DNA of 64,000 nucleotides from Anthopleura xanthogrammica (GCA_964019055.1 OZ025223.1:4132625-4196624), one strand, 5' to 3'. Shown: positions 1 to 12,127, counted from the stretch's first letter. Translations and numbers: made by a program. The notes: generated by a model from the letters alone, not told the origin.

Positions 1-545
1 ATCTAAGTCAGGGCATGGCTAACTCACAGATTGAACCCTGAAACAACTTCTGGGCTGATCTAAGTCAGGGCATGGCTAACTCACAGATAGAACCCTGAAA
101 CAACCTCTGGGCTGATCTAAGTCAGGGCATGGCTAACTCACAGATAGAACCCTGAAACAACCTCTGGGCTGATCTAAGTCAGGGCATGGCTAACTCACAG
201 ATAGAACCCTGAAACAACCTCTGGGCTGATCTAAGTCAGGGCACGGCTAACTCACAGATAGAACCCTGAAACAACCTCTGGGCTGATCTAAGTCAGGGCA
301 CGGCTAACTCACAGATAGAACCCTGAAACAACCTCTTGGCTGATCTAAGTCATGGCATGGCTAACTCACAGATCGAACCCTGAAACAACCTCTGGGCTGA
401 TCTAAGTCATGGCATGGCTAACTCACAGATCGAACCCTGAAACAACCTCTGGGCTGATCTAAGTCATGGCACGGCTAACTCACAGATCAAACCCTGAAAC
501 AACCTCTGTGCTGATCTAAGTCAGGGCACAGCTAACTCACAGGTC
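1..545. repeat. 57-bp tandem satellite, about 9.5 units
   Basis: Units begin at 1, 58, 115, 172, 229, 286, 343, 400, 457 and 514, an exact 57-bp period, each starting with atctaagtcagggca. Divergence is low, a few substitutions per unit, so the amplification looks recent. The array runs off the left edge of the window. The same monomer occurs once or twice at the tail of SINE copies at 30021 and 52755, so the array appears to be an expanded SINE tail. Confidence 0.95.
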
Positions 546-722
546 GAATTAGAATTTAGCTTGTTAGGTTTTGCGGAGGGAGGAAAACCAGAGAAAATTC
601 CTCGCATCAAGGGAGAGACCTAACAAACTCTACTCACATGTGATACCAATTTCAGAAATCGAACCCGAGACCTCTGGGGTGAGAGGCGAGTGCCCTATCA
701 CTACACCACCCTTGATTCCTCA
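546..722 (-). mobile_element. tRNA-derived SINE, family A, body and head
   Basis: Read on the minus strand, the right end has a tRNA-like head with an A-box-like stretch (ggtggtgtagtgatagggca) and a B-box (gggttcgattt). A body follows, related to the other SINEs in the window. The element passes directly into the 57-bp satellite at 1-545, which takes the place of its 3' tail. Further family A copies lie at 30021, 41950, 42235 and 52755. Confidence 0.75.
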
Positions 723-878
723 ATTTTGATCAACAGTCGTCGTCACTGGGTTGGACGGCGGAAAAGATCCGAAGACTAAAAAGTAATGACCGGATTTATT
801 TTTTTTAACTCTTAAGAGTCATTAAAAAAAAGAATTAATATTGTTTTCAGCCATTTTAAAATCATTGATTTAAATTAA
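723..878. other. AT-rich spacer
   Basis: No coding signal or further repeat recognised between the SINE and the TTAA-flanked element. Confidence 0.5.
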
Positions 879-1202
879 AGGGGCACTTGGATGAAAACGC
901 CCCATATTTTGAAAGTCCGAATATGACTCAATCATGATTATGAAAACCAGATTGGCAAAAATTTTAGCCTGGGAGCCACTCGCAGTTGAGAAATTTTGGT
1001 TTAAAAACTAAAAGAACAATAGGGTTGAGTAAATGACGTCATTTACTCACAATTTAGATGCTGAAAAAAATATATAATTTTTATCTGCAAATTTTGACTG
1101 TGAAGAAAATATGTTGCTTGGCTACTATTGGGGCCATATAGATAAGTTTAACCAAGTTTCAAGTCATTTCCATTTTTCATCGATTTTCATCCAAGTGCCC
1201 CT
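879..1202. mobile_element. non-autonomous TTAA-flanked DNA transposon (piggyBac-like), copy 1
   Basis: 324 bp with terminal inverted repeats beginning aggggcacttggat and flanked by TTAA at 875-878 and 1203-1206, the target duplication expected of piggyBac. There is no transposase. A second copy of the same family in the opposite orientation lies at 32398-32742, also flanked by TTAA. Confidence 0.85.
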
Positions 1203-1215
1203 TTAAGTACAAGCA

Positions 1216-1216
1216 C

Positions 1217-1264
<48 letters not shown>
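1216..1264. repeat. (ACG)n microsatellite
   Basis: About 16 uninterrupted acg units immediately downstream of the TTAA element. It produces a spurious poly-arginine reading frame on the minus strand. Confidence 0.95.
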
Positions 1265-1265
<1 letters not shown>

Positions 1266-1463
1266 TTATTATTATCATTATATATTATTCTCATTATTAA
1301 TAGAATCAGATCTGGGAGAAGTTCCCTGGGTGCCCAAACCTTCAAGGGATACCTTAAAAATGCAGGAATAGTACCTATGAGAGCATGTCCCATATCTCCA
1401 CTGCACTAACTGCACCTTAGGATCCCTAGAATCCCTATTGTATTTATAATTTTATCATAAAAT

Positions 1464-4400
1464 CTATCTAAATCCAATAAGTGTTTTGACATCATTTAAC
1501 GTAACACTGGCCAGCTCGCGAGCTTTTGCAGCCCCATTCTGGAGTTTTTCTTCAACATACGAATCTTGTTTGGTCAGCTTTTCAATTTCCTGCCTTATTG
1601 GACTTAAGTTTTGTACTATTAAATCCGTAAGGTCTTCTTTGAACACAGATTTAAAGCGTTCAATGTTATGATACCTGGTGCAGACAGTTTCTATGGTTTC
1701 CTCACTCAAGGCACAGTAGATGTCAATCAAGTTACTCACCCCAGGCCTCCCCTCTGGGTCATAGCTGATGTGGTTGTCAGAGTCGGTGATGGACTTTTTG
1801 ATTTTGGATTTGATGGTATCTGGGGTGTCGTCAAGCTCAATCCGCGAGAGATGATTGGGGTCTGATTTACTCATCTTTTTCGTGGGATCCCGAAGGCTCA
1901 TCACCCGAGTCATTTTACCTTAATAGAAAAGAAAAATAAGATAGAAAAGTGAAGGAATGAAAAACAAGAAATTAACTTTGTGTTATTTAAATATCTCCAG
2001 AGCCTGCTTTGTTTTGCCCTATGCCAGTAAATGAAGAAGTCTGGGAAAAACCAATGGAGTTGTTTGCATTTAGTTAAAGAAATGGGATTTAGCAGTGGCT
2101 TCTCTACAAAGTAGCTATATTGTCCACTTAAATTCCAATAGACCATTTTCGAGATGCATGAGTGCTTTCAAAAATATCGCAGGCACAGACATGAAAAAGA
2201 GGCATTTTCGGGCAAGATCACATGTGCTATTGATTCTGCCCGAAAATGCCTCGAGATCATGTCTGCACCTGCAATATTTTTGAAAGCACTCGAGCATCTC
2301 GAAAATGGTCTATTGGAATTTAAAAGTCAATTTTGTGGAGGGAGGAAAACTGGAGAACCTGTAGAAAAACCCTCTAAGCACAGGAGAGAACCAACAAGCA
2401 ACTCTACTCACATACGACACTGAGCCCAGCAGGACTCAAACCCAGGTCACATTGGTGAGAAGTGAGCACTCTCACTGCTATGCCACCCATGCTTCCCATC
2501 CGTGGTTAATAATAAACAAATATAAATATCAATAAATCAATAAACAAACTTTGACTATAGTTGGCTTTCTTCTCAGATTTACATATTAAAAAAAAAATTA
2601 GAAACCATTAAAATTAAAAAAAAAAATTATATAATAATTATTTATAAAATAGTTCAAATATAACGTGCGCTCTGATTGGCTGATAGCCGTGTTTACATGA
2701 GGCTATGTAAACACAGCAATTTCAATATTTTATAAAACAAATAGAAAAACGTTTGCCGTGTTTACATTGCCTGATATAAACACTCGGGAAGGTTTGGGAG
2801 AAGTCTTGATCTCTGTGTAAACCTCGCCTGCGGCTCAGTCTTACACATTAGCTCTTGACTTCTCCCAAACTTCCCTCATGTTTATATCAGGCTATGTAAA
2901 CACGGCAAACGTTTTCTATTTGTTAAATATAATTCATTATATAATTATTATAGTGTTTACCTAGAATGGGTTGTGGAGATGAAAAGAACTTTCCATATGA
3001 ATTGTTAAAAATACGAGCAAGTTCTCTGGCTAGTTCTAGATGTTGTAGCTGATCATCACCTACAGGAACATGAGAAGCTCTGAAAAACAAACAAACAAAC
3101 AACATTTCTATGGACATCGATTACAGATAAACGGGCCTAGGGCTTGAAATAATGGCTGGTCAGTCGCTGGTCATTGTCGCTGACAAATTAGTTTTAGCTC
3201 AGTCATGTATACCTCATTTCAGGCTCAATGTTACTAGTCAAAATGATCAGTAAGGCAAAGATTTGACTCAGAGAATTTCAATGTAGAATTCTTCGCAATA
3301 CTCCAGTTTTGTATTCGATGCAAACCACTGTTTTTGAAGACCACAGGTCCCTACTCATTTTCACAGGCTTAGCCTCGTTTATGTATTGTCGCATGTGATT
3401 TTGCATACAATGTTCCTTTTCAGGCACAGTCCCGTTTCAGAGATAGAGTAATTAGATTTATTACAGGTGTGAGGGCTCATCATAGGGTATGTAAATGGTG
3501 TGCAATGTGTACTGCTCAAGAGTCCCATCTAACTAACTATAGAGTTAGTTAGATACTTTTGACAAACACATGCTAGTTGAGTTTCTTTGATATTTACCTC
3601 CCCTCCCCTCCCCCCCCAAAAGGTTTAGTTGTAAAGCTATACCTGTATAGAAGGATATCAGCAGCCATGAGCACAGGGTATGCATAAAGTCCAAGACACT
3701 GCTGTTCCTTACTTCCTTCAGTTTTGCCCTAGATATAAAGTTGTTAAACAAATATTAATTAATGTTGTAGTGATGGAGGTGGTGGCCCTCTCAAGTGCCT
3801 TTGAAAATGGAGGATACCATCTTTATAAACAGACATTGTGATATAAGTAGTGCTCAACTTTTCTAAAAATAGGTTTTGTCACTTTGCTTTATGGGATTGT
3901 CCAATAGATTTCTGGTTGGCAATAAAATGCAACTGACCATAAGCCATTAACAGCATTACACCCACCAGATGTTCCATAAACCCTGGGTAAAGTTCAAGCA
4001 TGTACAAAAACTGTCCTTGGTTTTTGAGGATATCACTTGATAGTCATTGGCTTATGAACCTGTGGTCTTCATTTCATACTGGTCAATGAGTATTATTTTT
4101 TAATGTCTCTGAAAGAGACTGGACCACCATTTTATGCATGTACATGGTCATCTGAGCTATGGCGAAGGTCTAACCATTTGCAGATTTTATTTTTGAGCAA
4201 AGGCAGCACCTTCTACTCATATATTTTAACCCCTGAGTGTTGGTCCAGCTGTAGCTTGACCCCATGACCTCATGATCAGACCTATACGACAGGCCTGTGC
4301 CCATCCAACTGAGCCAACCAGCATGCAGTATATGTATTTATAAAATAACTTTGATATTACGCGCGCTCTGATTGGTCAAAAAGCCATGTTTTATGAGAGC

Positions 4401-6958
4401 ATAATACATGCTCACGTCATTTGTTTCTCTCTCGAAAAGTTAGTTATTTTATAAAAGCAATAAAAAACAGTTTTCCGTGTATTATACTCTGATAAAGACA
4501 CTTGGGATGTGGAGAGAACACTTGAGAAGCTGGAAACCACTCCGCTACGTGTCGTGGTTTCCTACGCTTCTCTCGTGTTCTCTCCACATCCCGCGTGTCT
4601 TTATCAGAGTATAATACACGGAAAACTGTTTTTTATTCCTTAAATTAACAGGATGCACATGGACTTGGGAGACTTGACCCATGTGCCCCTTGTTTCAAAA
4701 GTGGGAACTTTGTCGCAGCAACGACGCCACCCAAGCTTCCCAAGTAACATGGCCTTATGACAGATCTTTGCATATCTACCTTCCATTGATGCATTCTGTT
4801 AAGAATCCCAAGTGGTGTTATACAACTCAATATCCATGCCAACTCAGTATGTTGGGATACCTACAAAAGTCACATAAATAAAATTGTAAACCCACTAGAT
4901 GGAATAAGAAATAGAATTAGAGAAACTTGAGTTTTTGGAATGGAAAATCTATAAACTATATGTCTATGACTCTGCCAGCAAACATCAACTTTTTAGTCTG
5001 CATTCCTTTCTCCATGAGCTCCGGCATCCTTTTGATGACTTGTAGAGAAGAAAATTATCAAAAGGACGTTGATGTTTGTCTGCGGAGTTGTAGATGCTTT
5101 AGGGCATGACCATGATATGTTTTTCTGGCCCGAAAACCCACTTCGGTGACATCTAGAGTCAGGGTGCTAGGGTACCCAGACTCTGCAACCTATGAATTTG
5201 GTATATCTGAGCTATGCAGAAGGTATATAAATGGCTATCATAATCAATTAACAATACTATCAATATACACTATACACCTGTACCTCTATCATACCAAAAA
5301 CTGTATATGAGCAGCCACAAAATGGAAAACTTCAGTCACTTTTGCAACTAAATAGACCCTTTTTGCTTGGGTATAATGTTTTCCCATTCCAGATCATGCA
5401 TCATTCTCTTTAATTCTTTGTTTGGGTTGTATCCATACTCATGTGTCTTCTCATGTGCAAACATTAAACAAAGAAATGATACTCTAGGGAATGACATGCA
5501 GTCTGAAATGGGAAAACATTACATGCAAGCTAAAAATGTCTATTGGTAACAATTTCATTCCAACACAAAGGTCAGAACATAAATAAATAAAATAAAATAA
5601 ATGAGAATTAACAGTGGAATCCACCGTGTGGCTCTTCCTCCACTGCATTCCGATTGGAATTTAGAAGTTGAGTTTTGTGGAGGAAGCAAAAACCAGAGAA
5701 CCCGGAAAAACCCTCGAAGCACAGGAGAGAACAAACAAACAACTCTACTCACATACGACACCGAGCCCAGTGGGCCTTGAACTCGGGTCGCCTTGATGAG
5801 AGGCAAGTGCTCTCACCGCTACGCCACCCGTGCTTCCCTAGAACATTAATAATTAATACCTCAGACTGCTTAAAAATAATACTACGATCAGGATCCACAC
5901 CACAAGCTAACAGACTTATGGCCATGTTTTTGACACTCTGTTTCAGTTCTTGAGGGTCCTGAGGTGTGGTAATGGAATGTAGGTCCACTATGCTATAGAG
6001 AATTTCTGCTTCACATGTGTTTTGTAGCTCCACCCATTTTTTGATTGCACCCAGATAATTCCCAAGATGCATTGTACCAGTTGGTTGAATTCCAGAAACA
6101 ATTCGTCTGATTTCTTTGCTGTTGTTCTTGTTGTTGTTGTTATTTGCCTGGAAATAAAAAAATTGGGTCTGAGGAGGGCATATTGTGTAGTTCCATAAAA
6201 TACCCATAACTCTTTCACAGAAGTGAGGTTGGAATTTACAAGTAGGGAGCCAGGTCTAAGGAGGGTACATACATACATACATACTTTATTATCTTTCCCC
6301 ATAAGGGCTTTTCGAAGACAATATGCATAGGGTATATTGTGTAATTCCAGAAAATATCCATACCTCCACCAAAGAGAGGAATTTGAATTACCAAGGGGTG
6401 GGAAGGGTCTGAGGAGGATATATTGTGTAGTTTCTGAAAATATAATTACTTACTGCAGAGAGTGGGATATGAGTTTCCAAGGGGTGAGGAGAGTCTGAGG
6501 AGGGTGTATTGCGTAGTTTCAGAAAATATCCATACCAGCTCCCCCACAGAGGGAGAATGGAATTTCCAAGGGTTGGGGAGGGTCTGAGGAAGCATGCTAT
6601 GTAGTTCGACCCATGACATCTCCATTCTTATACAAATGAAGGGGGGGGGGGGGGGGGGTGGATTGGAAGTATATTATGTTAGATTGTTAGAATTTTTATG
6701 GAACTCCAGAAAGGGGTCTATCATTTATCTACCCGTGTGTTGGAGGCGTGGATCTTTTTTGGTACTCCACATTTATAACCATAAATGTACAACATATCTT
6801 GCAAATGCAAAAGAAAGCGAGACACGCGGAAATCTAGAAAAATTGTAGCTAAGACCAATTTTTACCTCATTATGGCTGGTGCACCTGAATATCGAAGAAA
6901 CTTCTCTTCCAAGAAGCAAACAATGTCCTCTCCTTCCAAAGAATCTTAATATCCTCAT
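1464..6958 (-). CDS. WARS2: mitochondrial tryptophanyl-tRNA synthetase
   Basis: Six coding exons: 6958-6866, 6147-5860, 4860-4780, 3728-3643, 3079-2961, 1918-1464, giving 373 aa (human about 360). The enzyme charges mitochondrial tRNA-Trp with tryptophan (class I synthetase). Seen: an Arg-rich, acid-poor N-terminus fitting a mitochondrial presequence; the HIGH-type motif HLGN at residues 58-61 within [45 protein letters not shown], a Trp/ATP-pocket segment; and KMSKS at 237-241. All junctions have GT/AG and consistent phase. An Asn-rich stretch at the start of exon 2 replaces the variable linker after the presequence. The gene is divergent from CHMP1, 670 bp away. Its introns are packed with SINEs and fold-back elements. 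The identification is firm; only the choice of the first ATG is inferred. Confidence 0.95.
2132..2319. mobile_element. 188-bp fold-back element flanked by TTAA
   Basis: Near-perfect inverted repeat. The arms start attccaatagaccattttc, and TTAA lies at 2128-2131 and 2320-2323. Almost the whole element is stem. It lies in WARS2 intron 5 (1919-2960), next to a SINE. Confidence 0.8.
2324..2498 (-). mobile_element. tRNA-derived SINE, family B
   Basis: On the minus strand it begins gggaagcatgggtggcatag, an A-box-like tRNA head, followed by a degenerate B-box, then a body containing the segment that reads gagaaccaacaagcaactct on the plus strand. Relatives lie at 5652-5838, 35958-36035 and 60611-60773. 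It sits in WARS2 intron 5. Confidence 0.75.
2640..2925. mobile_element. fold-back element with tgcgctctgattgg head, copy 1
   Basis: A leading segment (ttataaaatag, then gtgcgctctgattggctgat) is followed by long inverted arms 2738-2921 ending in cgtttgccgtgtttaca. The organisation matches the element at 4335-4640. It lies in WARS2 intron 5. Confidence 0.7.
4335..4640. mobile_element. fold-back element with gcgcgctctgattgg head, copy 2
   Basis: Same layout as 2640-2925: ttataaaataac, then gcgcgctctgattggt, then inverted arms of about 75 bp at 4454-4640 (aaaacagttttccgtgtatt). The arm sequence differs from copy 1, while the leading segment is conserved. It lies in WARS2 intron 3 (3729-4779). 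Confidence 0.7.
5351..5548. mobile_element. short inverted-repeat element, 'cttgggcgtaatg' family
   Basis: The inverted ends read tagaccctttttgcttgggt and its complement, with inner arms containing aatgttttcccattccaga. Other copies or fragments lie at 11998, 28890, 29553, 44199 and 46421. It sits in WARS2 intron 2. Confidence 0.75.
5652..5838 (-). mobile_element. tRNA-derived SINE, family B
   Basis: The minus strand begins gggaagcacgggtggcgtag (A-box), then the B-box region, then the body. It ends 22 bp before WARS2 exon 2 (5860), so it sits against the splice donor. Confidence 0.8.
6165..6595. repeat. about 88-bp minisatellite in WARS2 intron 1
   Basis: Four to five diverged units, each with a gggtctgaggagg...tattgtgtagtt core followed by aaaatatccatacc and a ccaagggg block. 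Unit starts are near 6168, 6330, 6417 and 6503. The same unit in the opposite orientation forms the array at 15174-15428 in a SAP18 intron. A run of 18 G follows at 6641-6658. Confidence 0.8.
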
Positions 6959-7628
6959 ATTTGGAACAAAACAAAATGTAGAAAAATTGTTTCAAGAATC
7001 AGGATTTTTGTGACAAGTTCCGCGCGACATTTTGAAGTTTTTAACTGCGCAGAGACAGTGGAAGACTGGGACGAGTATGTGGGCTCGAAGTGCATTGTTG
7101 ACACAGGAAGCCCAAGCTCTGGATTTCGGTATCTGTGGAATTTTTTAGCGCAAAAGTAGCAGAAAGGGCTTAAAAGGGGTTCGAATAACAATAACAATAA
7201 CAATAACAATCATATACATTTTAAGACTTTTCATTGAAAACTTTCCTTTTAATCGTTTTTTTTTTAATTAAAAAAAAATTATTATTTGACATTTTAACTG
7301 TTATGCAGGAATACAGGTTTATCAGTAAATATAAGGTAGATTTAGAATATGATTTTGCAGATAGAAATAATTTCATATAAATGTGAATACAAAAACCACC
7401 ACTGCAGGACTTGGGCTTCCTGTGCTGTAAATGGGTGGGAGATACCGCTGTACTTTATCAGCAGGCTCAATGATGTCATTGGTCCAGTTTTGGAACTGAC
7501 TTTGCTGATAAAAACAGAGCTGATCGCTGGAATTACTTCATCGTTTTGCTAAGATTACGTGAAATCAGCTGCTTTATACGCTTTCTAGACATCATCAAGT
7601 GATTTTTGAACTCATCTAGGATATCAAA
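6959..7628. promoter_or_regulatory. divergent WARS2/CHMP1 promoter interval
   Basis: The two start codons face away from each other across 670 bp, so this interval must hold both promoters and both 5' UTRs. A reverse CCAAT box (attggtcc) is visible near 7479. A short (aacaat)n run is present near 7190. Transcription starts cannot be placed from sequence alone. Confidence 0.5.
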
Positions 7629-10600
7629 ATGTCAAGCCAAATGGAAAGTATCCTTTGAAAGCTTGTGAATTTGTACTAATTTTTTTAGTGTTTATGTTTT
7701 CAAATGTGAAGCTAGATTTTACTTTGAAAACCTTATATTTTTATAGTATTCACATTGACGTAGTTATGAGCCACCAGTATTGATTCTTCTATGCACTAAG
7801 TTGTGCTCTAACTACAATCTGTTTAAGTTCAACAGTTAAGCTGAGAAATATCTGTTTTTTTTCTGTATTATTTTTTCCTTTTATAATAATGTCTTCTAAC
7901 GATAACACAGGCATCAACTAACGCAGTCTTGTTCCTTCCTGACACTCCTAACATTAAGGAAAACTTAATTTTCGGTATTCTAGAGAATCCATAAACCAAT
8001 GGACAATGCATTACCGTGTTGTAAACTATTTTTGTCTCGAGTTCAGACTTTAAAATGTTTGTATTTGTGTTTCTCATTTGTTTGAATTCTGCTTTGCTAT
8101 TTCCTTAACTTCTGAATTCTACTTGAAGAACATTTATTCAATCTCAAGGTGAGGTTTTTGAGTTCTAAAAATACAGTATTAAGGATCAAAATAACAGTAA
8201 ACTTTAATAATTTGTCAGAATTACACAAGGGGTAGTTAACTTGAAGGATGTGCATGGGTCAGTTTGTCCTTGTGATATTCAATGCTGGTAAACAGTGCAT
8301 TTGTAGATTGCATTTTTGCTGCTACCGGTAACAGTTTAGGGGGATGTCATACAGCAATTTAAAAAAGGTTGAAGGGACGATTGTCAATTGGAGTAAAATG
8401 AGACCTTTTCAATTGAAAGTTCACTTGTAAGATGAACGCACCATGATTACTACATACTCGCTTTCTAAAGTCTTCGCTGAATGGGACAGGCATTGTTTAG
8501 GTATGCATTCATAAATATGAAGAAATTCTTATTGTCCCAAAGTTCCTTTCAGTTATGTAAATAGCGAAGTGCGCAGATGACATCAGAATGCAGGTTTGCC
8601 TGAGTTTATAATTTATTCTTAGCATTCTTGCATTCAAAACAAAAGAAAATGACTATTTACGAATCTCTTGAGATTCAGTTTTGGTTTGTTTGTCTGAGTT
8701 TTGGCCTATTAATAGTAACTGTAGGCTTCGCTATTGCCAATCACCCATCACCATTCACTACTTCAACCTTTTTTGAAATAAGGTATATGCATGTACATGT
8801 AGAAAGGTTTCATGATAGAGATCATGTGATCATTAAAATAATAGACTTAATTTCTTCAATTATATTTAAGTTTGCTGCTAAAAATATGGAAAGAAATTCA
8901 AAGAAGTGTGAAAAGGAAGAGAAAGCAGAGAAACTCAAACTTAAAAAGGTAAGTTGCCAACCATGAACATTAATATTAATAAATAATTAATAATTAATTC
9001 TTCATATTGCTTGTCTTTACTGTCATGTTTATACTATTCATGAGGGTTGAGCATTTGGGGTTGTGGTGTTGAGGTGTTAGCTTCTTCCCAGATTTTTTTT
9101 GAGGTACAATTGCGGTGATCTCAAACCTTGCGATGTACGGTGTTTACGTTATTAAACGTTAGGTGTCCGGTGAAACAATCTGATTAATTGCGGTATTGGG
9201 GTGTCCTGTTCATGATAAATGTCAAAGTACTTATTTTTTTGTGGTGTTGTGGTGTTCAATTAAGACCCCCAATGTCCCACTTATTATGCTTGGAGAAATA
9301 AAGATTGCAGTCTTGACAAAAGTGCAATACTGAGAGAAGATGACTTAGTTTAGTGTGTGAACTTGCATTCTATAGAAAGAAATGCCTAAGTCTTCCCATC
9401 TCAATCCAAAATTACCTCACCAACCTCCATATTTGTACCCTGCTTTATATTGCACTTGACAGCAGTTACCAGGGCTACATGTATGTCTGTATGTCTAAGC
9501 CTGTATAATGCTTCTAACAGCATCTATTTCACTTTAGGCAATACAAAAAGGGAATTTGGAAGGAGCCAGGATCCATGCCGAAAATGCAATCAGACAAAAG
9601 AATCAGGTACATTCCTTTGTATGCTTTCATTAATTTTAGTACTAATAAGAACTGTAGGTAGATCTAAAGTGTACTATAGGTTTACACTTTCTATTAATGA
9701 CAGTACCTTAAGATAAAAAGAAGTACTTGAACACTACTTGGCAAAGAAAAAGTTTCAAGTTGTCAAAATTGAACAAATTTTGAGAAACCAGAAAGAAAAA
9801 ATAGTATACACTTTCATATTCAAAGATGACATACCGGTACTACTTGGTCAAAGGTTTAAAATTACATTTTAGATGGCAAATTTATCTACTACAATATATG
9901 ATAATAATTACCAGCAAAGTACCTACCTTAGTTAATCATTTTTCATTTCCTCACAATAAAATTATATTTTTTCAGAGTTTAAATTTTATGAGAATGAGTT
10001 CACGTATTGATGCCACTGCTCAAAGAGTTCAGGGTGCCGTCACAATGAAACAGGTCACTGGGTCAATGGCTGGTGTCGTCAAGTCCATGGATGCAGCTCT
10101 TAGATCTATGAACCTCGAAAAAGTAAGTCAAATGCATGCTGTGCGTAGTTAGCAGGGATTGGCAAAACATAAGAGAAGTGTTGGAGAAGGATGATGCATA
10201 GTGTTCAACATGCTTCTTAACATGTCTTTGTTGCACCAACAGCAAGCAATAATTTCTTTTCTTATCTGATGACGAGTCCAGGAATTGATCAGCTCATGAA
10301 CATGCACAGTTTAAATTTGAATGAATTATCTTTTTCTCTGAGTTAATTTAGTATTTTGTTGCTGTTTAGGTTTCAGCACTCATGGAAAAATTCGAGAAAC
10401 AGTTTGAGGATCTTGATGTGCAGTCTGCAGCAATGGATAATGCTATGAGTAGCACTACTACCCTCACAAGTCCACAGGTAACAGAGCTGCGCGAAACACA
10501 TAACTTTTGTTGACAGTGGTGTATTTTACTGCAAGACAGGTGGTTTCTTGCAAGTTGCATCTTACATGATCCACCTCCTCCTGAAACATGTTTTACTTTC

Positions 10601-11881
10601 CAATTATGGCATAAGTTTCAGGTAGTTTTTTATGGGACTTTCTCTCCAAGAATTCATATGACTGTTAAAATTCATGCGTGCTATGGCATGGACACAGCAA
10701 GTGCTGAATGTCAAACATCAGCAAGGCATGCTCTGAGCCATAATTTTTCCACAGTCATACGGAAACTGTTCTATGGTGCAATGCATAATGCATCCCAACT
10801 TTAAGTTAATATAATTCTAAGAAATAATAAATACTAAGTAAAGGGATAAATACAATTATATTGAAAGGAAACTTATATGTTTTTTCTATAGGGACAAGTT
10901 GATAGTCTAATGATGCAAGTTGCTGATGAAGCTGGGTGAGTAAAATTTTAAGACAAAATTTTACAATTTTATCAAAAAATAAAATTAGGTCTTCTTCCAT
11001 AGCAAGAACTTTTCATTATTATTGGCATTGTATGTATTTGGCCTTTCATGGACTCTTTGCAAGTGCTTTTTTACAACCAATTGTATAACACTTTTTATTT
11101 ATTTGTTAATATGATTATAGTCTTGAGCTGAATATGGAGCTACCAGCCAGCCAACAGCAAGGCATAGGAACAGCGTCTACAGCTTCAGCTGAACAGGTTA
11201 GCAGTGAGATGTTAAAAATGTGTTCTGTATATCTCCTTGTACAATGTAGATTATGCTTCGTTACTGAAAAAGGAGCATGGCACATCGGACCACATTCAAT
11301 AAATTGCAAATTAAAGGTGTGAAAAGAAGATGAGAATCAAGGTTACAAGAAAGCAATGAAGCAATCATTCTTTAGTTTCTCTAGAGTTTTCTACCCAGAT
11401 TGTTATTGATCACTCAAACAAAACCAGGGACTACATTTAACACAGAAACCAGGCATTTCTTGGGAAAATAGACATGAAACAAATGCATTTCACAATGCAA
11501 AACAGGAGCCACTCCAATTGTGTTGACACAAGGGCTTCCTAAATATTGATTGGCACCCACAACTTAATGCTTGGGTCCCAAGTGCATCTCAGGACTCACT
11601 TCACTTGTGTTGACATGTTAAGGGTGACCTAAATATTGATTGACACCCACAACACAATGCTGAAGGACCCCAATTTCAGCAGGCATATGCAAGGGTCCCA
11701 TTGAACTATAAATTAATTCTAGCACAATCACTGGAAACATCAAGAGTGGGCCCAATATTTAACAGACTGTATTGACAATATTGCTCTTTCAAATTTTTTT
11801 TTTAAGATGTTGACTTTTTTTTCTTTTCTTATTTTAAAGGATGAGTTATCATCAAGACTTGCCAAGCTTCGACAAAGCTGA
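7629..11881 (+). CDS. CHMP1B: charged multivesicular body protein 1 (ESCRT-III)
   Basis: Nine coding exons: 7629-7647, 8129-8148, 8871-8948, 9538-9606, 9976-10122, 10370-10477, 10892-10935, 11121-11196, 11840-11881; 200 aa (human CHMP1B 199). CHMP1 assembles on endosomal, midbody and nuclear membranes and recruits VPS4 and spastin for membrane scission. Seen: N-terminal MEKHLFNLKFAAKNMERNSK, the basic helix 1; RMSSRIDATAQRVQ; SMAGVVKSMD; and the C-terminal MIM1 motif DELSSRLAKLRQS at 188-200, which binds MIT domains. Exon 2 is a 20-nt microexon encoding the HLFNLK part of helix 1; without it the frame breaks. It is closer to CHMP1B than CHMP1A by eye, but probably predates that vertebrate split. 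Confidence 0.95.
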
Positions 11882-11997
11882 TCAGACTGCCATCTACATC
11901 AAACACCCTTGACTAAATGACTTATTGTTTCAACCTGATTCTTCCTGTCACTGATAGTTTTTCATCTTATTTTTGGCTCCAAACTTCCATAGATCCA

Positions 11998-12075
11998 TTC
12001 AGCTGGTAATGTTTTCCCATTTCAGACCAAGCGTCATTTCCTTGAATATTATTTCTTTGTTTTACTGGCAGTACT
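11998..12075. mobile_element. fragment of 'cttgggcgtaatg' element
   Basis: Contains gtaatgttttcccatttcag and attctttgtt as in the left half of the family; the other arm is missing. It lies just downstream of CHMP1 and may fall in its 3' UTR. Confidence 0.55.
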
Positions 12076-12127
12076 TGGGAAAAAATTTTAAGCCAAGATG
12101 TAAAATAATTTCTCTGGTATTGATTGA

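Noticed and set aside
1..545. CRISPR-like array
   Set aside because: Units are contiguous 57-bp repeats with no unique spacers, in a eukaryotic genome.
1187..1393. Minus-strand ORF with a long arginine run
   Set aside because: Produced by the (ACG)n microsatellite; no homology or splice context.
8628..8870. Upstream extension of CHMP1 exon 3 as coding
   Set aside because: The frame is open but the peptide is unlike CHMP1; the microexon at 8129-8148 plus exon 1 restores the conserved N-terminus exactly.
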